DNA of 64,000 bases, taken from Haloarcula sp. DT43. Its GTDB lineage: Archaea > Halobacteriota > Halobacteria > Halobacteriales > Haloarculaceae. The position numbers and the translations under genes were made by a program. Below are positions 59,677 through 64,000 of the stretch, piece by piece. The stretch is taken from contig NZ_JAYMGZ010000001.1 of the NCBI RefSeq assembly GCF_037078405.1, forward strand, positions 806,001 to 870,000, written 5' to 3'. Each line of letters starts with the position of its first letter. The first letter of the stretch is position 1. The notes beneath the pieces are model-generated. The model did not search any database, was not told the DNA's origin, and saw only the letters and a program-made list of their open reading frames with translations.

Positions 59677-59907
59677 TTAATCGGAGGGTCGGAGGTCTCG
59701 CCATCGAACGTCTATAACTTTTCCAGAATCGAGTGACACACGATATAGTACGCTATCTCGCTCGTCACCCGTCACTGAACCTGCATTATCCTCGATGATT
59801 TCTGCAACTTCGCCTCGTTTACCGTGAAGCTCGTCGAAGTCAGGGTCGGTGCTATCGGGTATATCCACTCGAATCCTATCTCCTACTTCGAACCGCCGTA
59901 CAGTCAT
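59677..59907 (-). CDS. small SH3-like haloarchaeal protein
   Basis: A 76-aa protein (FEVGDRIRVDIPDSTDPDFDE, later YRVSLDSGKVIDVRWRDLRP) of a type widespread in haloarchaeal genomes and plasmids and predicted to fold as a small SH3-like barrel. Role unknown. It starts three bases after the stop of the Cys-rich gene upstream. Confidence 0.65.
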   Translation of the reverse strand: MTVRRFEVGDRIRVDIPDSTDPDFDELHGKRGEVAEIIEDNAGSVTGDERDSVLYRVSLDSGKVIDVRWRDLRPSD

Positions 59908-59910
59908 CGG

Positions 59911-60177
59911 TTACTCTATACGAGTAACGTCCATCGAGCCGGGGGCCGATTCCCAGCACAGGATTCGCCCACATCGACATTCGACCTCGCCCGAACCTCC
60001 AGCGTCGTTCCAGTCGAAAAATCGGTCGAGGAACTGAAGCTCGGTCTCGTTTGCCCGCCGTTCGTGAGTCCAGCCTTGAACCACGCACTCCAGTAAGTGG
60101 TTCTCGTGCCCGCAGTCGGAACAGACTACCCGGTCATCGACTTCGATGCTCCGATGTCCACTTTGTACGATGCTCAT
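59911..60177 (-). CDS. zinc-binding small protein
   Basis: An 88-aa protein with CSDCGHEN (residues about 19-26) and CRCGRILC near residues 66-73, consistent with a zinc ribbon. Its ATG overlaps the end of the previous gene by four bases. It resembles in principle the zinc-ribbon microproteins at 61,587-62,141 but is longer and not clearly paralogous. Confidence 0.65.
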   Translation of the reverse strand: MSIVQSGHRSIEVDDRVVCSDCGHENHLLECVVQGWTHERRANETELQFLDRFFDWNDAGGSGEVECRCGRILCWESAPGSMDVTRIE

Positions 60178-60413
60178 GTCTTCCTCCTGAACTCGATGAT
60201 TTCGCCGTTCGGTTCGTATTCCATTTCACCAGCCTCCGAGATGGTCTCTCCCTTATCCAATTCTCCTTCAAAGCTCTCCAGAACCCACACTTGTAATTGG
60301 GCGTCGAACGGCTTTGGAAGGTCAGGCCGGTGTTCACTAGCTACGCCGAACGTTTCGATTCCCCCGTCCCCATCGGAATCGCAGGTCACTTCGATATTTA
60401 CCGTCCGAGTCAT
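60174..60413 (-). CDS. hypothetical small protein
   Basis: A 79-aa acidic protein (TVNIEVTCDSDGDGGIETFGV ...), first gene of the four-gene minus-strand run and coupled by four bases to the zinc protein. No motif is recognised. Confidence 0.5.
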   Translation of the reverse strand: MTRTVNIEVTCDSDGDGGIETFGVASEHRPDLPKPFDAQLQVWVLESFEGELDKGETISEAGEMEYEPNGEIIEFRRKT

Positions 60414-60509
60414 TAGCCGATACTCTTGCTGGCAACCTCTTAAAGCATCGTCACCTCGAAAGGGGAGTGTTGAGTAACTCCTATTGTTCTCTCCTCTGTG
60501 AATGATGAT

Positions 60510-60968
60510 ATGAAGCGACGGCGGGTACTCATGGGGGCCTGCGGAGTCGTTGCGACTGTGTTTGCAGGATGTTCCTCGGGGGACGAAGTATCAACCTCAA
60601 CGCCTACAAAGTCACCAACCTCGTCGCCAACGCCCACACCAGAACCAGAGCCGAAAATCACAGACGTACAAGTAACACAAGTCTCGCTCCCTCTCAAACC
60701 GAATCCACTTTCCTTCCAAATCTGGTACGCACATCTCAATTCGGAAAGGGGATACCGACTTCGAGCAACGACTGAGTTCAGTACTGGCCCGAAGTCGAAT
60801 TCCAAGTCAGTCAAAAAAGTACACGGCCACTATCCGGGGTTGGATGGATTCGGGTTGAGACCTCCTGAGGACGCATCAACTGAATCGGACTTCATCGAGT
60901 ATAGTGTCCAGTTGCTACACGATGGAGAAGTCTTTGACGAGGTGGAGGGCTCTTTGTCTTACGAGTGA
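60510..60968 (+). CDS. Tat-type lipoprotein, unknown function
   Basis: A 152-aa protein with twin-arginine signal (KRRRVLMG), lipobox FAGC with Cys-21, and a Ser/Thr/Pro linker (TPTKSPTSSPTPTPEPEP) typical of haloarchaeal lipoproteins. The mature domain is beta-rich. The start could be the GTG 12 bases upstream. It converges with the membrane gene that ends at 60,974. Confidence 0.7.
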   Translation: MKRRRVLMGACGVVATVFAGCSSGDEVSTSTPTKSPTSSPTPTPEPEPKITDVQVTQVSLPLKPNPLSFQIWYAHLNSERGYRLRATTEFSTGPKSNSKSVKKVHGHYPGLDGFGLRPPEDASTESDFIEYSVQLLHDGEVFDEVEGSLSYE

Positions 60969-60973
60969 GGCGT

Positions 60974-61594
60974 TCAAAAGAGTGGGATTCCCGCCACAGT
61001 AAGTAACTGGCGTGCTTCTTGCACAACCAAGTCGATAATACCGAAGTGGTCTGCCACTGGAAGCCCCAACAATAGGATGAGTGAAAGGAAGGTGAGTATG
61101 ATGCACCGATTGAATGCCCTGTACTTGGTCTCGTTTTGTTCCCTGTTTGAATCGACGGTCACTTCGTAATCGAGCAGATGTCGTTCCCGCTGTTCGTCAA
61201 CGTCGTCGAATGCTTGGTAGTCATGGAAATCAACGATGTCCTTCCCGGGCCGGTCGTAATCCCGGGAGCGAATCGTGTACAAACCGTAGCCAGCCGAGGC
61301 GAGTGCTGGAAGCAGGACCAGAAATAGGAGTAATGGATGAATTCCTTGGTTCACTAGTGCTCCGAAGGAGATGAATAGGGCATCCACGGTGACAACTGTG
61401 CTAATCTTATTCTCAACTGCTTCCCGACGGCCTTCTTCGTCATCGTACTTTCTACGAGCTTCTTCCAAGGTGAGTTCCAGCGTGGAGAAACCCTCGTGGA
61501 AGGCCTGTTCTGTCTCATCGGATGCAGTATCTGCTTCGGAGTCCGTCGAAGCTTCGGGAGTCACCTCTGCCTCTAACTCCCCACCATCAGTCAT
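60974..61594 (-). CDS. membrane protein following the zinc-ribbon array
   Basis: A 206-aa protein: an acidic N-terminal 45 residues, a charged helix (LELTLEEARRKYDDEEGRREAVENK in parts), two close TM helices (about 70-110), a charged middle and one or two TM helices at about 168-200. The layout resembles SLATT/S-4TM-like proteins, predicted membrane effectors in some prokaryotic defence systems; this is a weak similarity in shape only. The ATG at 61,594 overlaps the last zinc microprotein gene by 8 bases, which shows translational coupling to the array. Confidence 0.6.
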   Translation of the reverse strand: MTDGGELEAEVTPEASTDSEADTASDETEQAFHEGFSTLELTLEEARRKYDDEEGRREAVENKISTVVTVDALFISFGALVNQGIHPLLLFLVLLPALASAGYGLYTIRSRDYDRPGKDIVDFHDYQAFDDVDEQRERHLLDYEVTVDSNREQNETKYRAFNRCIILTFLSLILLLGLPVADHFGIIDLVVQEARQLLTVAGIPLF

Positions 61595-61706
61595 CGATAA
61601 GACTCGTTCCGCATCTACTACACTTTGAAGGGTCTTCCACAAGCCCCGTCATCTTTGCTACCTCCTCTTTATCGCTGTCTTCCTCACAGGTTTGGCAGAG
61701 TGGCAT
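61587..61706 (-). CDS. zinc-ribbon microprotein 5 of the array
   Basis: 39 residues: begins MPLCQTC and later has KCSRCG, so two CxxC pairs that can hold one zinc. Overlaps the stop of microprotein 4 by one base and the following membrane gene by eight bases. Confidence 0.7.
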   Translation of the reverse strand: MPLCQTCEEDSDKEEVAKMTGLVEDPSKCSRCGTSLIDD

Positions 61707-61816
61707 TATCCGATGGTTCTCCCACAACGGCTACATTTTTGGGAAGTATCGTCGCCTTTCGAATTCGCACGGTGCATGTACTCGGCGTCCTTCCGACATT
61801 TAGAGCAAAGTGGCAT
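61706..61816 (-). CDS. zinc-ribbon microprotein 4 of the array
   Basis: 36 residues: MPLCSKCRKDAEY at the start and QKCSRCGRTIG at the end. Two bases separate it from the stop of microprotein 3; its own stop overlaps the start of microprotein 5. Confidence 0.7.
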   Translation of the reverse strand: MPLCSKCRKDAEYMHRANSKGDDTSQKCSRCGRTIG

Positions 61817-61818
61817 AT

Positions 61819-61932
61819 TTAGGTGATAGGGTTCCCACAGCGACTACACTTGTCATCCGGTACATTCGACGTATCTCCCAGCGCATCTTGTGTTGTACTT
61901 GCTTCTCGTTTACAATCGTCACAGAGCGCCAT
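61819..61932 (-). CDS. zinc-ribbon microprotein 3 of the array
   Basis: 37 residues: MALCDDCKREAST at the start and DKCSRCGNPIT at the end. Its ATG directly abuts the stop of microprotein 2. Confidence 0.7.
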   Translation of the reverse strand: MALCDDCKREASTTQDALGDTSNVPDDKCSRCGNPIT

Positions 61933-62046
61933 TTACAATTCCCTCCCGCATCGGCTACAGGTCGGCTTCTGACCGCTTTGCTTTATCTTCCCACCCTGTA
62001 CAGTCACTGTTTCCGACTCACCTCGACACTTTGAGCAAAGGGGCAT
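61933..62046 (-). CDS. zinc-ribbon microprotein 2 of the array
   Basis: 37 residues: MPLCSKCRGESET at the start and TCSRCGREL at the end. Two bases separate it from microprotein 1. Confidence 0.7.
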   Translation of the reverse strand: MPLCSKCRGESETVTVQGGKIKQSGQKPTCSRCGREL

Positions 62047-62048
62047 CG

Positions 62049-62141
62049 TTAGAACTTCTTCCCACAACGACTACACTTCTGTTTGTTTTTCTGTTGCGTC
62101 GAAGACTGGGCTTCTTCACGACACTTCGGGCAGAGTGGCAT
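62049..62141 (-). CDS. zinc-ribbon microprotein 1 of the array
   Basis: 30 residues: MPLCPKCREEAQSS at the start and KCSRCGKKF at the end. First of five tandem paralogues. A longer in-frame reading to 62,327 is open, but the conserved MPLC start, shared by four of the five copies (MALC in the other), and a TATA box 27 bases upstream of 62,141 argue for this start. Confidence 0.7.
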   Translation of the reverse strand: MPLCPKCREEAQSSTQQKNKQKCSRCGKKF

Positions 62142-62164
62142 GGTCACACATTCCCGATAATTCC

Positions 62165-62172
62165 GGTTAAAC
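62165..62172 (-). promoter_or_regulatory. TATA box of the zinc-ribbon array
   Basis: On the minus strand GTTTAACC is centred about 27 bases before the ATG at 62,141, as for a leaderless transcript. It would drive all five microproteins and the membrane gene. Confidence 0.5.
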
Positions 62173-62427
62173 CCTCGGTAGCCGGGGTGGAAGTAAACAC
62201 GGTGGGAATAGCCTACCCAAGCAAGAAGGTCAGATTGTACATCACAATCTCGTTGGTCTTCGAAATTGACCAGCGTATCAAAAACGGCGAGCTCTCGGTA
62301 GCGAGCGAGTACACTGAATAGGAGCAATTGATGTTCGGGATTTGTCTAGTTGGGGAGTGCCGGTGTGTTTCACGATTTCTGGTGATTTGGGTATTTCAGG
62401 AACCCCGACTCTCGTAACAGGGGAGAG
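62173..62427. other. divergent intergenic region
   Basis: Together with the two flanking promoters this 320-base gap separates the zinc-ribbon array from the AbrB-like gene. No conserved gene or RNA is seen; one minus-strand frame stays open upstream of microprotein 1, but its residues are not repeated in the other copies. Confidence 0.4.
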
Positions 62428-62453
62428 TATATAAGATATTAGACCAAATATCT
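62428..62453 (+). promoter_or_regulatory. TATA box and palindrome before the AbrB-like gene
   Basis: TATATAAG at 62,428-62,435 lies about 34 bases before the ATG at 62,465. Overlapping it, AGATATT-AGACCA-AATATCT (62,434-62,453) is a perfect seven-base inverted repeat covering the start region. This is a likely operator, possibly for the AbrB-like product itself. Confidence 0.5.
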
Positions 62454-62464
62454 GGTATAATCGG

Positions 62465-62794
62465 ATGAGCCTCAAAACCACCGTTCAGAAAGGGTCGGAC
62501 GGACGGTTTCAGACCACCGTCCCAAAACGTCTCGGCACGAAGTACGACCTCGGCGGACAGCCAGTCGCATACCGAGTCGAATCCCGGGACAGAGTGAGCG
62601 TCCTCCTCGACCCGAGCGACGACGATAAGACAACCACCATCCACAAGACCTCGAACGACCAGTTCAAGCTCAACCTCCCCACGGGGCTGGCCGATGCGAT
62701 GCGCCTCAACGGAGCGACAATCAACTGGGACGAGACCGACTCGCTCACTCGAATCACCTTCAAAACCGTCCAGCGGCGTGATAACGATGAGTGA
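62465..62794 (+). CDS. AbrB-like protein with two swapped-hairpin repeats
   Basis: A 109-aa protein with two similar halves (TTVQKGSDGRFQTTVPKRL and TTIHKTSNDQFKLNLPTGL), each matching the AbrB/SpoVT/MazE swapped-hairpin fold that binds DNA as a dimer. Its stop overlaps the recombinase start by eight bases, so the two are coupled, and it probably regulates the recombinase operon. No toxin gene follows, which argues against an antitoxin role. Confidence 0.75.
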   Translation: MSLKTTVQKGSDGRFQTTVPKRLGTKYDLGGQPVAYRVESRDRVSVLLDPSDDDKTTTIHKTSNDQFKLNLPTGLADAMRLNGATINWDETDSLTRITFKTVQRRDNDE

Positions 62795-63512
62795 ACCAGA
62801 AGCCCGAACCGAGGCTCTGCGAGCGTACGGATACACCCGACTGTCCCAAGAGTCTCGTACCAGTATCGACGACCAGAAGGAGAGCATCACGGACTATGCC
62901 GCCGACAGAGAGGGACTGAACCTCGTCGAAGTCCTCGACGACGGCCAGCACCAGACGGGCTACGAGACCGAATCACGGGCCGAGTACCGTCGCCTCACCG
63001 ACCTCATACAGTCGGGTGACGTGGACGCTGTGGTCATTCGAGGGGTTGAGCGGCTCGGGCGAGATTTCGATGAACGGCAGATGTTCATCATCTGGTGTCG
63101 GCAGAATGGCGTCGAACTCCACGACACCGAGCGAGGTCGAATTCCCATCGAGGACGAATACACGGCAGGCGTCGAGGGAATCCACGCCGCCTCCGACCAC
63201 AAAGGCAAGGAGAAGGAAATCGAGCGAGCCCGCAAAGCGGTACAGAAGCGAGTGGACGACCCTGATTGCTTTCACGGCGAGCCGCCGAAGGGCCTCACCT
63301 ACGACGAGGCGAAGCGAGGTCTCGTCGTGGACGATGAACAGCGAGAGGCGTTCGAGGAGGCGATGGAGGTCATCCGGTTTCGGGAAGACGGGCGTACGTA
63401 CACGGAGATAGAGACTAAGACCGGCGTCAACCGTGCTCGCATCTCTCGCATCTTGAATAAGCAGGCGGACTGGTTCAAGCGAGCGAATCGGCTGAAGAAC
63501 GGTGATACGTGA
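62787..63512 (+). CDS. serine recombinase (resolvase/invertase family)
   Basis: A 241-aa recombinase. The N-terminal catalytic domain has YTRLS with the nucleophile Ser-20, then SIDDQ, and the Arg-bearing ERLGRDFDE. Residues about 195-225 carry the C-terminal HTH (TYTEIETKTGVNRARISRIL). It could integrate and excise the element or resolve dimers; small serine recombinases of this size more often act as resolvases or transposases. It is coupled to the AbrB-like gene before and the HNH gene after. Confidence 0.88.
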   Translation: MSEPEARTEALRAYGYTRLSQESRTSIDDQKESITDYAADREGLNLVEVLDDGQHQTGYETESRAEYRRLTDLIQSGDVDAVVIRGVERLGRDFDERQMFIIWCRQNGVELHDTERGRIPIEDEYTAGVEGIHAASDHKGKEKEIERARKAVQKRVDDPDCFHGEPPKGLTYDEAKRGLVVDDEQREAFEEAMEVIRFREDGRTYTEIETKTGVNRARISRILNKQADWFKRANRLKNGDT

Positions 63513-64000
63513 TGAGTCAGAATCGCAATCCGAAGGTTGTGGAGGAAGCCAAAGAGCGGGACGATTTCACTTGTCAGAAGTGCGGTCTCCAAGACCCATC
63601 AACCGTAGAGGGACACCACATCGAGCCGCTGTCGGTCGGCGGAATCGATGCCGTTGAGAACGTCTCCACCCTCTGTGACTACTGTCACGACTTCGCACCG
63701 ATGAACATCCAACCGACCGACTTTGAAGCTGTGTTCCAGATATACGTCTCGACGGGGCTAACTCCTGACCACGACCTGCTCCTCTTCGGGAGTATGCTCC
63801 ACTCGGATATGGATTCCCATCAACAGGTGGCAGAGTCGCTCCACTACCTCTACGATAACTCGTTGACGATGCCGAATGCGTCGTTGGATATGCGGTGGAT
63901 TCAGGCTTCAAGAAAGGTGGACTACAGAGGGATTCGAGAGTACTTCCCCAAGGGGAGTAAGTGCGGGGTTCACGGTATGGACACCGAACTATCACGCCAA
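63512..64000 (+). CDS. HNH endonuclease domain protein (cut off by the window edge)
   Basis: At least 163 residues, without a stop in the window. The HNH fold is visible: CQKCG (residues 21-25), GHHIEPLSVGG (34-44), then LCDYCHDF as the second zinc pair and the catalytic His pair. The start ATG overlaps the recombinase stop by one base. HNH proteins often sit beside recombinases and packaging genes in mobile elements. The C-terminal part (SDMDSHQQVAESLHYLYDN) is unrecognised. Confidence 0.8.
   Translation, partial: MSQNRNPKVVEEAKERDDFTCQKCGLQDPSTVEGHHIEPLSVGGIDAVENVSTLCDYCHDFAPMNIQPTDFEAVFQIYVSTGLTPDHDLLLFGSMLHSDMDSHQQVAESLHYLYDNSLTMPNASLDMRWIQASRKVDYRGIREYFPKGSKCGVHGMDTELSRQ

Larger units (their letters stand above)
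41208..64000. mobile_element. integrated mobile element, left end and at least 22.8 kb
   Basis: The left boundary is set by loss of endonuclease III homology at about 41,207. To the right, base composition falls from about 70 to about 48 percent G+C in sampled lines, gene content becomes accessory (restriction-modification, small HTH proteins, unknown membrane proteins) and a serine recombinase with an HNH protein appears near the right edge. The right boundary is not in the window. No GATC was found by eye anywhere in the element. No capsid or portal protein and no rep gene was recognised, so virus, plasmid and integrative element remain open. Confidence 0.8.

Noticed and set aside
61890-62321. 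A 143-codon plus-strand frame across the zinc-ribbon array
   Set aside because: It has no motif, whereas five successive minus-strand frames repeat the same Cys pattern with coupled starts and stops.
62465-62794. AbrB/MazE-like gene as the antitoxin of a toxin-antitoxin pair
   Set aside because: The next gene is a serine recombinase, not a toxin, and the protein carries two similar swapped-hairpin halves, which fits a regulator better.
1-64000. CRISPR arrays, rRNA and tRNA genes
   Set aside because: I saw no regularly spaced repeats and no cloverleaf-like sequence with a T-loop pattern while reading; a tRNAscan and CRISPR search would settle this.

Overview
The window is haloarchaeal DNA. 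Bases 1 to about 41,200 are G+C rich (a sampled 60-base line at 15,001 has 42 G+C) and encode acidic proteins with archaeal hallmarks: eIF5A, deoxyhypusine synthase, membrane LonB, NadM, archaeal CobY, twin-arginine lipoproteins, halocyanin and TATA-driven leaderless genes. Bases from about 41,208 to the end are poorer in G+C (29 of 60 at 42,241). They behave as one mobile element that has cut the endonuclease III gene at its catalytic Asp codon and runs off the right edge. No species is assigned.

Chromosomal part. The left edge holds the end of a 4-alpha-glucanotransferase, an eIF2B-like protein and a short GlpA-like flavoprotein. A seven-gene overlapping operon (2,503-9,411) encodes a pilus-type secretion ATPase, its membrane platform and five small pilin-like proteins. 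Next come a Tat lipoprotein, a photolyase gene broken by two single-base insertions, two HTH regulators and a MinD pair. Bases 14,608-24,274 carry cobalamin synthesis and salvage genes on the minus strand (cbiP, an adenosyltransferase, cbiZ, cobD, cobY, cobS, cbiB and a HAD protein), interrupted by a multi-PAS hybrid histidine kinase. Bases 24,452-31,698 contain the eIF5A modification set (eIF5A, agmatinase-like, deoxyhypusine synthase) among a hydrolase, Nif3, SprT-like and AzlCD genes. Bases 31,782-40,139 hold a glycerophosphodiesterase, an MGMT-like protein lacking its Cys, a CPBP protease, LonB, NadM, a SAM-hydrolysing family protein and a large repeat lipoprotein with a cupredoxin end. 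That last gene sits behind two DtxR-like palindromes. The same two-palindrome layout, with identical 35-bp spacing, recurs at 40,147-40,198 before what looks like a gene remnant.

Mobile element. Left to right: an RHH regulator; a membrane-protein cassette with a DUF3644-like (HEPN-type) protein and a pentapeptide-repeat protein; about 1.28 kb with no convincing gene; a surface module (a TM microprotein, a pilin/beta-helix fusion, an anchored beta-helix protein and small proteins) sharing a 21-bp upstream motif; a DpnII-type restriction-modification locus with two paralogous unknown proteins and a 22-bp perfect operator; small-protein operons; five tandem paralogous zinc-ribbon microproteins of 30-39 aa followed by a membrane protein; and an AbrB-like regulator, serine recombinase and HNH endonuclease.

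How it fits together. The serine recombinase probably moves the element and the R-M locus would stabilise it. A by-eye scan found no GATC in the roughly 22.8 kb of element, consistent with GATC being the target. The repeated promoter motif suggests coordinated control of surface proteins. The zinc-ribbon array is the feature I can least explain from known systems.
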